Shown here: one piece after another, positions 44,167-54,481 of the stretch
How positions within the stretch are numbered: position 1 is the first letter of the stretch
How the letters are laid out: every line of letters begins with the position of its first letter
Source of the DNA: Nitrosomonas sp. Is79A3
Lineage (GTDB): Bacteria > Pseudomonadota > Gammaproteobacteria > Burkholderiales > Nitrosomonadaceae
Direction of reading: 5' to 3'
Length of the DNA: 64,000 bases
NCBI RefSeq assembly: GCF_000219585.1
Contig: NC_015731.1
Coordinates: 1,984,001-2,048,000 of the forward strand
Made by a program: the position numbers and the translations under genes
The notes under the pieces: generated by a model
Database searches by the model: none
What the model was told of the DNA's origin: nothing
The model's input: the letters and a program-made list of their open reading frames with translations, nothing else

Positions 44167-45522
44167 TTGCAATCTGTCTTTAAACATCAAAGATGGCTAA
44201 TATTCCCCATGATTATTAGCTTATTAGCTCTTGCAAACTACTCAGACAACCTTTACGCCAGTAACCTAAGAAAATTATTTAACGATAGTAAGCTGGAAGT
44301 AGGTGGCTGGATTCATGGCGGTGCAACTTTTAATCCCAGTCAAAGTAGTGGATTTAATGGCCCAGTTATCATGGCAGATCAGGCCAATCGCTTCCAGTTA
44401 AATCAATTCAATTTGTTTATGCGACGTGCTGTAGTATCGGAAGGCAAAGTATGGGATTTTGGCGGACGATTTGATTTTATGTTTGGAACGGAAGCCGTTT
44501 TTACCCAAGCATTTGGCGTGCCAACTTTTGATGTGAATTCTGGAAAACCTTTAGAAAGAAGTAATTGGGATCTTAACTTGTGCTGTTCTTCAACACGCAC
44601 CTATGGAATCGCTCTCCCGCAAACGTACCTGGAAGCCTATGTGCCCGTTGGTAATGGACTCAACATCAAGTTGGGTCATTTTTACACGCCAACTGGTTTT
44701 GAGACAGTTGCCGCACCTGAGAATTTCTTCTATACAAGAGGTTATACCTTAAATGTTGGTGAACCTTATACACACACCGGTTTACTGGCAAGCTATAAAT
44801 TCAACAAAAATTGGTTGATTTTAGGAGGCCCAGTCACTGGCAGTGCGACTGGCGGATGGGATGGAGGGTGGGACAAACAACTGGGAAACTGGAGTGGCCT
44901 CGGCGGTTTCACTTGGACCAGCGACAGTCAAGCGACCTCATTTCACTTCTCCGGCACTTATGGCGAGACTTCTGCAAAAAGCAGTGAAATTTGGGGATTC
45001 TATAACATAGTGTTTCAACATAAAATTACTCCCAAAACAGTCCTAACACTCCATCAAGTATATGGCCATGCGGGAGGAGTCTTGTTAAACAATCTGAAGT
45101 ATACCAATGTGATAAAAGATGCCGAGTGGTACAGTTTTGTCGCGCATTTATACTATGATCTAACAGATAATTTGTCTGTTGGTATTCGTGGCGAATGGTA
45201 TCGCGACCGAGATGGTTTCCGTAACTTATCGCCCTTCCGCATAGCGGCTGCCGCCAATATTGTTAATGGTACGGCAGTCAGTTATGCCGGTAATCTTAAC
45301 GGTGTGACCAGTACACCAGCAGATTATTATGATGTGACGGTTGGCTTAAATTGGAAAGCAGCCAAGACTCTGAAGTTAAAATGGGATTTAATAAAAAAAC
45401 TCAATATTCGCCCAAATATTCGCTACGATCGCGTTGATGCCTATAAAGCGGCTGCCTACAGACCGTTCGCAGGCAACAAAGATCAGATTCTGTTTTCTCT
45501 GGATTTCATATTGCCGTTCTAG
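44167..45522 (+). CDS. Outer-membrane beta-barrel porin, BBP2-like (paralogue 2)
   Basis: Protein of up to 451 residues; the only candidate starts are TTG at 44167 and ATG at 44209, and the homologous region of porin 1 favours the earlier one. Signal peptide MQSVFKHQRWLIFPMIISLL ends near ASN. Shared barrel motifs with porin 1 include GGWIHGGATFNPSQS, MFGTEAVFTQAFGVPTFDVNSG, CCSSTRTYG, GSATGGWDGGWDKQLGNW and the final ILFSLDFILPF. The pair arose by gene duplication. It is the last gene of this plus-strand block; rng lies opposite. Confidence 0.83.
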   Translation: MQSVFKHQRWLIFPMIISLLALANYSDNLYASNLRKLFNDSKLEVGGWIHGGATFNPSQSSGFNGPVIMADQANRFQLNQFNLFMRRAVVSEGKVWDFGGRFDFMFGTEAVFTQAFGVPTFDVNSGKPLERSNWDLNLCCSSTRTYGIALPQTYLEAYVPVGNGLNIKLGHFYTPTGFETVAAPENFFYTRGYTLNVGEPYTHTGLLASYKFNKNWLILGGPVTGSATGGWDGGWDKQLGNWSGLGGFTWTSDSQATSFHFSGTYGETSAKSSEIWGFYNIVFQHKITPKTVLTLHQVYGHAGGVLLNNLKYTNVIKDAEWYSFVAHLYYDLTDNLSVGIRGEWYRDRDGFRNLSPFRIAAAANIVNGTAVSYAGNLNGVTSTPADYYDVTVGLNWKAAKTLKLKWDLIKKLNIRPNIRYDRVDAYKAAAYRPFAGNKDQILFSLDFILPF

Positions 45523-45557
45523 AACTTATGCAGGTATCAAAATTCTACAGAAATACA

Positions 45558-47012
45558 CTACATTAATATTACATCATACTGCTCTTGCGTATAGGATTCC
45601 TCAACCTGCAAACTAATCGGCTTTGCTATAAAATCCCCCAATTGTGCCAAGCTCTGAGACTCTTCATCAAGGAATAAATCAATCACTTGCTGTGATGCAA
45701 GAATACGGAATTCATTGGCTGCAAACTGCCTGGATTCTCGTAGCAGTTCACGTAAGATCTCGTAACAAATTGTTTGTGCAGTTCTGACTTCTCCTCGTCC
45801 TTGGCAGGTCGGACAAGATTCGCATAATACATGCGCGAGGCTTTCCCGAGTGCGCTTCCGCGTCATCTCAACCAATCCAAGTGCGCTAAATCCATTGACT
45901 GTGATGCGCGTACGATCTTTCAGCAAGGCTTTGTTGAATTCAGCCAATACCGCATTTTTATGTTCTTTAGAATCCATATCGATAAAATCAATGATGATAA
46001 TCCCGCCCAGATTACGCAGCCTAAGCTGCCTTGCGATTACCTGAGCGGCTTCAAGATTCGTTTTGAAGATGGTGTCGTCGAAATTTCTAACACCGACAAA
46101 TCCACCTGTGTTGACATCCATGGTGGTAAGCGCTTCAGTCTGATCAATAATCAGATATCCGCCAGATTTTAGATTAACGCGTTTAGCCAAAGATTTCTCA
46201 ATTTCTTCCTCAACGCCATACAAATCAAATAATGGCCGATCCCCGGTATATAAAATAATACGTTCGGCGATATACGTCATATAGCTTTGCGCGAATTTCA
46301 CAAGCTTTTGGTAATTTTCGCGTGAGTCCACCAGTATCCGGGAAGTATCTTCTTTCACATAATCTCGTAATACCCGATGACTTAAATCTAAATCTTGATA
46401 TAGTAAAATGGGCGCCGCAATAGTCATCGATTGCTGTTGGATATCGTGCCACAGCTTGTGCAAATATTCGAGATCGGCACGTAAATCACTTTCATTCGCT
46501 GTTTCAGCCATTGTTCTGATGATGTAACCGCCTTTTTCATCTGCCGGCAGAATTTGTTGTAATTTTTCGCGTAACAATTCACGCTCACTGTCATCTTCGA
46601 TACGTTGAGAAATACCGATGTGTGATTCTTGCGGCAAATAAACCAATAGACGACCCGCTAAGCTGATTTGTGTGGATAGTCGCGCACCCTTTGTACCAAT
46701 CGCATCCTTGATTACTTGCACCAGAATGCTATTGCCTTCGTATAATAGTTTCTCAATTGGTTTGGTAATATCTCCTTCCTGATTGGAAGTCCGTATATCG
46801 GCAACATGTAAAAATGCTGCCCGGTCAAGGCCTATGTCGACAAAAGCTGATTGCATTCCCGGCAGAACGCGGCTTACTCGTCCATTATAAATGTTACCTA
46901 CAATGCCACGGCCGCTCGTCCTTTCAATATGTAACTCTTGTGTTACGCCTTGTTCTAATATGGCTACCCTGGTTTCTTGCGGAGTGATATTTACAAGAAT
47001 CTCATTGCTCAT
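45558..47012 (-). CDS. rng: Ribonuclease G
   Basis: Endoribonuclease for 16S rRNA 5' maturation and mRNA decay. Protein of 484 residues with an S1 RNA-binding domain in the N-terminal 120 residues (VGNIYNGRVSRVLPGMQSAFVDIGLDRAAFLHVAD), the RNase E/G catalytic core (TTMDVNTGGF and IIIDFIDMDSKEH with acidic metal ligands) and the zinc-link cysteines CESCPTC. Length matches RNase G rather than RNase E, which has a long C-terminal tail. It ends the maf-rng pair. Confidence 0.96.
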   Translation of the reverse strand: MSNEILVNITPQETRVAILEQGVTQELHIERTSGRGIVGNIYNGRVSRVLPGMQSAFVDIGLDRAAFLHVADIRTSNQEGDITKPIEKLLYEGNSILVQVIKDAIGTKGARLSTQISLAGRLLVYLPQESHIGISQRIEDDSERELLREKLQQILPADEKGGYIIRTMAETANESDLRADLEYLHKLWHDIQQQSMTIAAPILLYQDLDLSHRVLRDYVKEDTSRILVDSRENYQKLVKFAQSYMTYIAERIILYTGDRPLFDLYGVEEEIEKSLAKRVNLKSGGYLIIDQTEALTTMDVNTGGFVGVRNFDDTIFKTNLEAAQVIARQLRLRNLGGIIIIDFIDMDSKEHKNAVLAEFNKALLKDRTRITVNGFSALGLVEMTRKRTRESLAHVLCESCPTCQGRGEVRTAQTICYEILRELLRESRQFAANEFRILASQQVIDLFLDEESQSLAQLGDFIAKPISLQVEESYTQEQYDVILM

Positions 47013-47147
47013 GTTGCGTATGAACTATATAGGATAAATCTGGCTTCTGGATTTGAAAGCTAACTAAACTTAAGATAATATTTTCTCCAGCAGTATGTTC
47101 AGTATTACATCTTAATTCAATATTTTAGAATCTCAACCGACTGGCAG

Positions 47148-47768
47148 CTATTGAAAGATTTCTATACCAATTTCTTCTAATAACTGTGCAGTTTCATAGA
47201 GAGGCAATCCCATGATTCCGCTATAGCTGCCGGATATCTCGACAATAAATGCAGCAGCCATGCCTTGAATAGCATAAGCACCGGCTTTATCAAGGATGTT
47301 ATTATTTGCCAGGTAATTACGAATTTCCCGCTCGCTGATTTCACGGAATCTTACAGTTGATGTTGATAATCTTACTTGTATTTTATCCCTGACCCCAACA
47401 CCAATAGCCGTTAAAACTTGATGTGAGCGCCCTGACAATGTTTTTAACATTTCTTCTGCATGTTTATTATCTTGCGGCTTACCTAAAATACAACCATCAA
47501 TAGTAACAATCGTATCAGCCACCAATACGGGTAATATTGGCAATCGACGTTGTATTACACGCCTCCAGCTTTCATCAGCTTTGGATTGAGCGATACGATA
47601 GATATAATCAGTAGGAGTTTCATCAACAAATGGTTGTTCATTAATATCAATTTCACGGCCAAGTGTTTCCCGCATCATTAACAGATTACATTTCACTCCG
47701 ATTTGTCTTAGTAATTCACGCCTTCTTGGGCTTCTTGAAGCAAGGTATATTTGGTTTTCTGAAAACAT
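47148..47768 (-). CDS. Maf-type nucleotide pyrophosphatase
   Basis: Hydrolyses non-canonical or dTTP/UTP nucleotides. Protein of 206 residues with the Maf signature YLASRSPRRRELLRQIG, VADTIVTIDGCILGKPQD, LSGRSHQVLTAIGV and KAGAYAIQGMAAAFIVEISGSYSGIMGLP. The neighbouring position to rng is that of yhdE in E. coli, the dTTP/UTP-specific type. Start at 47768 (MFSENQIYLAS) is preferred over an upstream in-frame start at 47777. Confidence 0.92.
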   Translation of the reverse strand: MFSENQIYLASRSPRRRELLRQIGVKCNLLMMRETLGREIDINEQPFVDETPTDYIYRIAQSKADESWRRVIQRRLPILPVLVADTIVTIDGCILGKPQDNKHAEEMLKTLSGRSHQVLTAIGVGVRDKIQVRLSTSTVRFREISEREIRNYLANNNILDKAGAYAIQGMAAAFIVEISGSYSGIMGLPLYETAQLLEEIGIEIFQ

Positions 47769-47867
47769 CGTAATCAAAACTCAAAAATTCGAATATGTTT
47801 CATTTTTATCTATCGTATCTTATAAGAAGAATGGAAAGTGATTCTAGTCATATTTTCATGATTTCAC

Positions 47868-48338
47868 TTAACCCCTATGATAAGGATGATTCTTGATAAT
47901 CGATATGGCACGATACAGTTGTTCCGCCAGCAATACACGTACCAGGCCATGTGGTAAAGTAAGCTTGGATAAAGCAAGCATTTCACTTGCTGCCTGCTTG
48001 ATATCTTCATGCAGTCCATCGGCTCCCCCAATAACAAATGCAACAGAACTACCCTCAATCGTCCATTCTTTTATTACATTTGCAAATTTTACTGTCGCCC
48101 ATTGTTGGCCGCTTTCGTCAAGAGCCACAATATGACAATCGGGTGGCAGGACTGCACGAATCCGCTGACACTCGGCCAGTAGAAGTTGTCCGGTTTGTTT
48201 TCCACTGACACGCTTTTCGGGCTTAATCTCAATTAAATTAATTGTTATTTCGCGCGGCAAACGTTTGATATACTCAAAATAGCCAGTCCTGACCCAATCT
48301 GGCATTTTGTTTCCAACCGCGAGTATAAAAAATTTCAT
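47868..48338 (-). CDS. rlmH: 23S rRNA (pseudouridine1915-N3)-methyltransferase
   Basis: SPOUT methyltransferase that modifies pseudouridine 1915 in the 70S ribosome. Protein of 156 residues, usual length, with [29 protein letters not shown], the knot segment [44 protein letters not shown] and a C-terminal YHRG end. It stands between maf and rsfS in the common bacterial order. Confidence 0.97.
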   Translation of the reverse strand: MKFFILAVGNKMPDWVRTGYFEYIKRLPREITINLIEIKPEKRVSGKQTGQLLLAECQRIRAVLPPDCHIVALDESGQQWATVKFANVIKEWTIEGSSVAFVIGGADGLHEDIKQAASEMLALSKLTLPHGLVRVLLAEQLYRAISIIKNHPYHRG

Positions 48339-48395
48339 GATTAGGAGAGATCAGAAAACTGACAGTTCACATTCTGTTACACCGGATAGCTTGTC

Positions 48396-48722
48396 TTAAT
48401 TCTGTCCAGACCATAATGCCTTCAGATTATAGTATTCGCGTGCAACCGGTAGCATGATATGCACAATCACATCTCCTAAATCAACGAGCAGCCATTCTCC
48501 TGTTTGCTCTCCTTCCATACCGTAAACTTTCCCCCCGGCAGCTTTGACTTTCTCTTGCACATGGTTTGCCAGCGATTTTGTCTGGCGAGAAGAATCTGCA
48601 CTTGCAATAACGATATATTCAAACATTGATGTTATTTTTGAAACATTAATTACATCAATATCATAGGCCTTAATATCTTCCAGCGCATCGACAACGATAT
48701 TGACCAATTCTTCTGAAATCAT
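48396..48722 (-). CDS. rsfS: Ribosome silencing factor RsfS
   Basis: Binds ribosomal protein L14 and blocks subunit joining when nutrients are scarce. Protein of 108 residues starting MISEELVNIVVDALEDIKAYDIDVINVS, with YIVIASADSSRQTKSLANHVQEKVK and EGEQTGEWLLVDLGDVIVHIMLP. Its ATG overlaps the nadD stop by four bases (ATGA), so it is translationally coupled; the longer in-frame ORF to 48743 overlaps nadD further and is rejected as the start. Confidence 0.96.
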   Translation of the reverse strand: MISEELVNIVVDALEDIKAYDIDVINVSKITSMFEYIVIASADSSRQTKSLANHVQEKVKAAGGKVYGMEGEQTGEWLLVDLGDVIVHIMLPVAREYYNLKALWSGQN

Positions 48723-49396
48723 ATATTCCCGGTGTATAAACAATTGGATTTAATATAATCAGAGACACTTTCAGGAAGCAGATAACGTATGCTTTTCCCG
48801 GCGTTAATCAATGATCGTATATGCGAAGCAGAGATTTCCAGCAATGTTGTTTCTGCCGCATAGATAAAGCCGCTGGTTTGAAGCTCTAGATCGTTGGCAT
48901 TCAATACACGGCGGGAAATAAATTCCTTTTTGATATCTGCCGGCAGATTCTGCTGATCATTGATAGGTGAATAGCCCGGGCGGGCGGCAATTATCATATG
49001 ACATAGGTTGAACAATTCATGCCAATGATGCCATTGATTTATTTTTACAAATGCATCCATTCCGAGAATAAAACAAAGTGCCGTGCTATCCCCCAGTTCA
49101 CACCGATACTCGCGAAGTGACTCTATCGTTGTACTAATTCCAGGGCGGTTGACTTCACGCTCATCCAGTGAAAACATACTATTATCCCGAATGGCCAGAT
49201 ATACCATATTAGAACGATGATTTCTTGCTGCAATAGGAGCGACACGTAAACGGGGAGCGCCAGAAGGCACGAAAATGATACGTTTCAAGCTGATCATATC
49301 AAGCAATTCTTCAGCAATACGCAGATGGCCATAATGGATAGGATCAAATGTTCCACCATAAATACCAATAAGAGGAAATTTTTCGATAGCCACCAC
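48719..49396 (-). CDS. nadD: Nicotinate-mononucleotide adenylyltransferase
   Basis: Makes nicotinate adenine dinucleotide in NAD synthesis, one step before NadE. Protein of 225 residues with the nucleotidyltransferase start IGIYGGTFDPIHYGHLRIAEELL (HxGH), FILGMDAFVKINQWHHW and the C-terminal ISASHIRSLINAGKSIRYLLPESVSDYI (ISxSxIR). First gene in the nadD-rsfS-rlmH-maf-rng order. Confidence 0.96.
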   Translation of the reverse strand: MVAIEKFPLIGIYGGTFDPIHYGHLRIAEELLDMISLKRIIFVPSGAPRLRVAPIAARNHRSNMVYLAIRDNSMFSLDEREVNRPGISTTIESLREYRCELGDSTALCFILGMDAFVKINQWHHWHELFNLCHMIIAARPGYSPINDQQNLPADIKKEFISRRVLNANDLELQTSGFIYAAETTLLEISASHIRSLINAGKSIRYLLPESVSDYIKSNCLYTGNI

Positions 49397-49429
49397 CTGT
49401 GTCAGTAATCACTCATCACTCATATCTTC

Positions 49430-50740
49430 TTATAATAAAGCCAAGCGCATATCCGTCAACACTTCCGCCAAATGAGTCGTAAAACGCGCCGCAGTTGCAC
49501 CATCAATGACTCGGTGATCATAGGAAAGTGACAAGGGAAGCATTAACCGTGGAATGAACTGATGGTCGCGATAGACAGGCTTAATACTTGCCTTTGAAAT
49601 ACCCAGAATGGCAACTTCAGGTGCATTGATAATCGGGGTAAATGCTGTGCCGCCAATTCCACCCAAGCTAGAAATGGTAAAACTTGCGCCTTGCATATCG
49701 TTTGGTTTTAATTTACCTTCACGTGCTAGTAAAGAAAGTCTTGTCAATTCTTCGGCAATAGTTATGATTCCTTTCTGATCAACATCTTTAATGACAGGAA
49801 CCATTAATCCATTGATCGTATCGACGGCAAAACCGATATGATAGAAATGCTTAATGATTAGATTAGCTTCGCCATCTGCATTATTATCGAGGGAAGCATT
49901 GAATTCTGGAAATTTTTTCAGCGGCGCTACCAATGCTTTCATCAAAAAAGCCAATAATGTCAATTTCACTTTATTTTCTTTATCGCTTTCATTGGATTCT
50001 TTTCGTAAAGCCTCTAAATCAGTGATATCAGCTTCGTCAAACTGGGTCACATGTGGAATCATTACCCAATTCCGGTGCAAATTGGCGCCGGAGATTTGTT
50101 TAATGCGTGTTAAAGGTTTTAATTCTATCGGACCAAATTTGGCAAAATTAACCTGTGGCCAAGGTAGTAAATTAAGCGCGAGTCCTGTTCCATTGCTTCG
50201 TGCTTTTGATAATTCGGTTTTTACATAGGCCTGAACATCTTCTTTGAGGATGCGATGTTTAGGACCACTACCTGTGATCAAATTGAGGTTTGTACCCAAT
50301 TCCCTTGCGAAACGGCGTATGGATGGGCTGGCATGTGCTTGAGAAAAAGTGCTGCTGACTGTGAGTGTATTTTGTTGCGATAATTTCAGTGTTTGTTGAA
50401 CGGCGGCTTGCTTTATTGCAATTTCAGTTTGCGTTGTAACATCTTTCTTAACTGGCTCAATTTCAGAAACTTGTTTGGGAGTGATCTCATTAATGCTATT
50501 TGAAACTTCAATGGCTAGAACCGCAGTGCCTTCGGACACTTTGTCACCTGATTTGACAAAGATTTCCTTAATTAAACCTGAATATGGGGACGGGATTTCT
50601 ATGGTAGCTTTATCGGATTCCAGCGTAACCAGTGAATCTTCAACTTTAATTTCATCGCCTGCTTTTACCAGAACCTCAATTACTGGAACATCTTTGAAAT
50701 CACCGATATCAGGAATTAATACTTTCTTTAATTCAGCCAC
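49430..50740 (-). CDS. aceF: Pyruvate dehydrogenase complex E2, dihydrolipoamide acetyltransferase
   Basis: Protein of 436 residues with one lipoyl domain (about 2-75, lipoyl-lysine in LESDKATIEIP), a Pro/Gln-rich linker, a peripheral-subunit-binding domain (SPSIRRFARELGTNLNLITGSGPKHRILKEDVQAYV) and a catalytic domain ending SLSYDHRVIDGATAARFTTHLAEVL. E. coli AceF has three lipoyl domains; one is common in betaproteobacteria. It lies 94 bp downstream of aceE. No E3 gene follows, so lipoamide dehydrogenase must be encoded elsewhere. Confidence 0.95.
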   Translation of the reverse strand: MAELKKVLIPDIGDFKDVPVIEVLVKAGDEIKVEDSLVTLESDKATIEIPSPYSGLIKEIFVKSGDKVSEGTAVLAIEVSNSINEITPKQVSEIEPVKKDVTTQTEIAIKQAAVQQTLKLSQQNTLTVSSTFSQAHASPSIRRFARELGTNLNLITGSGPKHRILKEDVQAYVKTELSKARSNGTGLALNLLPWPQVNFAKFGPIELKPLTRIKQISGANLHRNWVMIPHVTQFDEADITDLEALRKESNESDKENKVKLTLLAFLMKALVAPLKKFPEFNASLDNNADGEANLIIKHFYHIGFAVDTINGLMVPVIKDVDQKGIITIAEELTRLSLLAREGKLKPNDMQGASFTISSLGGIGGTAFTPIINAPEVAILGISKASIKPVYRDHQFIPRLMLPLSLSYDHRVIDGATAARFTTHLAEVLTDMRLALL

Positions 50741-50834
50741 ATGCTTTCCTCAAAATGCTTCAATACGAAAAGACACTGATGCAGTCATTTTATTTAGGTT
50801 ATCGATTCTTATATTTTACAAATTAAATTCTGAT

Positions 50835-53495
50835 TTAACTTGTGGCCGGATTAGGTCTTTCTGGATCAATGCCATATTTTTTTATCGCTTGAATAATCTG
50901 TTGGTTTGAGATTTTTCCCTCTTCAGATAATGCTTTGAGCGCTGCAATCGTAATATAGAATCGATCGACTTCAAAGAAGTGCCGTAATTTCTCACGTGTA
51001 TCCGAACGCCCAAAGCCATCCGTTCCTAAAACACGATATCTTCCAGGCACAAACTCACGAATCTGATCCGCATAAATTTTCATGTAATCAGTGGCAGCCA
51101 CTACAGGTCCTTCCCGCTCTTTGAAGCAATTTTCCACATGAGATACTTTTTCTGGCTGAGTTGGGTGCAGCATATTCCAGCGCGTTATACTTAATGCTTC
51201 ACGCCTTAGTTCATTAAAACTGGTCACGCTCCAGATATCAGCATGTATGTTATATTCTTTTTTGAGTATCTCTGCAGCCGCAATCACTTCACGCAAAATA
51301 GTACCAGCACCTAGCAACTGTACACGTAAATCATTATTGCTTGCGCTTCCCTCACTGAATAAATACATACCTTTCAGTATATCTTTGTCAACACCATCCG
51401 GCATTTCAGGATGCGAGTAGTTTTCATTCATTACAGTAATGTAATAATAGACATCCTCTTGTTCCAGATACATGCGGCGCAATCCATCCTGAATAATGAC
51501 GGCCAATTCATATGCAAATGCCGGATCGTAGGAGATGCAGTTGGGAATTGTTGAAGCAACAATATGACTGTGACCATCTTCATGCTGCAACCCTTCGCCA
51601 TTCAATGTCGTGCGCCCTGCCGTTCCCCCCAGCAAAAAGCCCCGGCAGCGCATGTCCCCGGCAGCCCAAGCTAAATCGCCGATACGCTGAAAACCGAACA
51701 TCGAATAAAAGATAAAAAATGGAATCATTTGAATGCCATGAGTACTATAAGATGTCGCCGCAGCTATCCAGGATGACATGGCACCGGCTTCGTTAATCCC
51801 TTCCTGTAGAATCTGTCCGTGCTTGTCTTCCTTATAGTACATTAGCTGATCAGCATCCTGCGGTGTATACAGTTGACCGACTGATGACCAGATACCCAGT
51901 TGACGGAACATACCTTCCATACCAAAAGTGCGCGACTCATCAGCGACAATCGGGACAATATGCTTACCAATTTGCTTATCTTTAACCAGAATATTGAGAA
52001 TACGCACAAAGGCCATGGTTGTCGAGGATTCACGTCCCTCCCCGCTGGCCTTCAGCAAAGACTCAAAAGCTGACAATGGTGGTATCTCTAATGCCTGAGC
52101 ACTTGTTTTGCGATAATGAAATGTGCCGCCTAAAGCTTTACGCCGCTCTTGCATATAGGCAAATTCAGCGGAATCCTCAGCGAAGGTAAGATAAGGCACT
52201 TCGTCGATCTTATCATCCGGGATATCCAGACCAAAGCGATTCCGGAAAGCTTTTAATGAAGTTGTTCCCATTTTCTTTTGCTGATGGGTAATATTCTGTG
52301 CTTCACCGGCTTCTCCCATGCCATAACCTTTGATGGTTTTGGCCAGTATCACTGTCGGTTGCCCGGTATGTTTTACCGCAGCTGCATAGGCAGCATAAAC
52401 TTTATAAGGATCGTGCCCGCCTCTGTTTAAGCGCCAGATATCATCATCAGACATATTGGCAACCATTTCCAGTAACTCAGGATATTTACCAAAAAAATGT
52501 TCACGAACATATGCCCCATCTCTGGCTTTAAAATTCTGATATTCACCATCAACACATTCCATCATGCGTTTTTGCAGTAATCCTTTGGTATCTCTAGCCA
52601 ATAATGGATCCCAGTAAGAGCCCCAGATTACTTTAATCACGTTCCATCCAGCGCCACGAAAAGCGCCTTCCAATTCCTGAATAATTTTGCCATTTCCCCG
52701 TACCGGGCCATCCAAACGCTGCAAATTACAATTGACAACAAAAATTAAATTATCCAGATTCTCGCGAGATGCCAATGAAATTGCACCCAATGACTCCGGT
52801 TCATCCATCTCGCCATCGCCCATAAAAGCCCAGATTTTGCGGCCTTCAGTATTTATGAATCCTCGACTATCTAAATACTTCATAAATCGCGCTTGGTAAA
52901 TGGCCATAAGAGGCCCTAAACCCATTGAAACTGTAGGAAATTTCCAGAAAGTCGGCATCAACCACGGGTGCGGATAAGACGACAGACCATTACCGCCTGT
53001 TTCTTGACGAAAATTATCGAGTTGTTCCTGACTTAACTGCCCGAAAAGAAATGCATAGGCATAGACACCCGGGGAAGAATGTCCCTGTATATATACCAAA
53101 TCCCCGCCGTGCGTTTCACAAGGCGCATGCCAGAAATGGTTATAACCTACATCATAGAGTGTAGCAGCGGAAGCAAAACTAGCAATATGGCCACCCACAT
53201 TGGTATTTCTGTTGGCACGCAATACCATAGCCATAGCGTTCCATCGTACATAGGAACGGATACGATGCTCTATCGCATTATTGCCAGGTGAGTGTTCTTC
53301 TTTGCCTGTCGGAATTGTGTTGAGATAGGCTGTGGTGGCGCTATAGGGCAGGTAAGCGCCTGAACGGCGAGCTTTTTCAATCAGCTTCTCCAATAGAAAA
53401 TGCGCGCGCTCTCCACCCATATTGATGATGACTGAATCCAGAGCATCCAGCCATTCCTGTGTTTCCTGTGGATCGATATCAGGTTGCAATTCCAT
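50835..53495 (-). CDS. aceE: Pyruvate dehydrogenase E1, homodimeric type
   Basis: Thiamine-diphosphate enzyme that decarboxylates pyruvate and acetylates the lipoyl group of AceF. Protein of 886 residues, full length for AceE. Visible: the ThDP/Mg motif GDGEMDEPESLGAISLASRENLDNLIFVVNCN, AKTIKGYGMGEAGE, PIVADESRTFGMEGMFRQLGI, and the C-terminal YRVLGTDGFGRSDTREKLRHFFEVD. It starts the aceE-aceF operon; the folD gene is upstream on the same strand with a 31-bp gap. Confidence 0.97.
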   Translation of the reverse strand: MELQPDIDPQETQEWLDALDSVIINMGGERAHFLLEKLIEKARRSGAYLPYSATTAYLNTIPTGKEEHSPGNNAIEHRIRSYVRWNAMAMVLRANRNTNVGGHIASFASAATLYDVGYNHFWHAPCETHGGDLVYIQGHSSPGVYAYAFLFGQLSQEQLDNFRQETGGNGLSSYPHPWLMPTFWKFPTVSMGLGPLMAIYQARFMKYLDSRGFINTEGRKIWAFMGDGEMDEPESLGAISLASRENLDNLIFVVNCNLQRLDGPVRGNGKIIQELEGAFRGAGWNVIKVIWGSYWDPLLARDTKGLLQKRMMECVDGEYQNFKARDGAYVREHFFGKYPELLEMVANMSDDDIWRLNRGGHDPYKVYAAYAAAVKHTGQPTVILAKTIKGYGMGEAGEAQNITHQQKKMGTTSLKAFRNRFGLDIPDDKIDEVPYLTFAEDSAEFAYMQERRKALGGTFHYRKTSAQALEIPPLSAFESLLKASGEGRESSTTMAFVRILNILVKDKQIGKHIVPIVADESRTFGMEGMFRQLGIWSSVGQLYTPQDADQLMYYKEDKHGQILQEGINEAGAMSSWIAAATSYSTHGIQMIPFFIFYSMFGFQRIGDLAWAAGDMRCRGFLLGGTAGRTTLNGEGLQHEDGHSHIVASTIPNCISYDPAFAYELAVIIQDGLRRMYLEQEDVYYYITVMNENYSHPEMPDGVDKDILKGMYLFSEGSASNNDLRVQLLGAGTILREVIAAAEILKKEYNIHADIWSVTSFNELRREALSITRWNMLHPTQPEKVSHVENCFKEREGPVVAATDYMKIYADQIREFVPGRYRVLGTDGFGRSDTREKLRHFFEVDRFYITIAALKALSEEGKISNQQIIQAIKKYGIDPERPNPATS

Positions 53496-53526
53496 GTTCT
53501 AGCATACTCATCAAAATTTAATTTGC

Positions 53527-54393
53527 TTATCTATTTTTAATATTGGCTTGAGCACGTTCAGCCGCCAGAATAGTATTACATAGCAGCATGGTAATAGTCA
53601 TTGGTCCTACTCCTCCAGGAACTGGAGTAATATAGCCTGCAATATTTTTAACAGACTCATAATCAACATCACCACAGAGTTTCCCATCCGGTAATCGATT
53701 AATACCCACATCAATCACTACCGCACCGGGCTTTACCATTTCTGCAGTAATCATGCGCGGTTTTCCCGTCGCTACCACCAGAATATCAGCATTTTTTGTA
53801 AATTCATGTAAATCTCGTGTTTTTGAAGTACAAATGGTAACAGTGGCTCCCCGTTCCAGTAACATCAATGCCATCGGTTTGCCCACAATGTTGCTCCGTC
53901 CTATCACGACGGCATGCTGGCCTTCAATCGGAATATGATTTCTTTCCAGCATTACCACGACACCATAAGGTGTGCAAGGCGAGAATATTGTATTTCCGGT
54001 GACCAATGCGCCGACATTGTAAAGATGAAAACCGTCCACATCTTTCTCTACAGCAATGGATGTAATTACACGATTATTTTCAAAATGCGAGGGTAATGGT
54101 AATTGAACCAGAATGCCATGAATATGTGGATTCTCATTGAGTGATTGAATACAATTTAACACTTCACTTTGCTGTGCGCTGCTTGGAAAACTATGCACTT
54201 CCGAGTAAATACCAACTTCACTGCAAGCTTTAACTTTATTCCGGACGTAAATACCAGAGGCAGCATTGTCACCCACAATAATTACTGCCAATCCGGGCTT
54301 AATACCGGATTGAATCAGTTTTTCAGCACGTAATTTCAATTCAGCACGTACCAACTCGGCTATTTTCTTACCATCAATAATTTGAGCGCCCAT
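53527..54393 (-). CDS. folD: Methylenetetrahydrofolate dehydrogenase/cyclohydrolase
   Basis: Bifunctional enzyme linking methylene-, methenyl- and formyl-tetrahydrofolate. Protein of 288 residues with [29 protein letters not shown] (catalytic YxxxK region), [38 protein letters not shown] for the nucleotide and [15 protein letters not shown] near the end. It shares the one-carbon theme with metF 0.9 kb upstream and sits 31 bp before aceE. Confidence 0.97.
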   Translation of the reverse strand: MGAQIIDGKKIAELVRAELKLRAEKLIQSGIKPGLAVIIVGDNAASGIYVRNKVKACSEVGIYSEVHSFPSSAQQSEVLNCIQSLNENPHIHGILVQLPLPSHFENNRVITSIAVEKDVDGFHLYNVGALVTGNTIFSPCTPYGVVVMLERNHIPIEGQHAVVIGRSNIVGKPMALMLLERGATVTICTSKTRDLHEFTKNADILVVATGKPRMITAEMVKPGAVVIDVGINRLPDGKLCGDVDYESVKNIAGYITPVPGGVGPMTITMLLCNTILAAERAQANIKNR

Positions 54394-54481
54394 TTTTACG
54401 CAGTAGCCGGTTTGATCAGTTAATCTTAAATGCTCGTTATTTGCCAGATAATATCGAACATACCCATAATACGCGCAAAGA

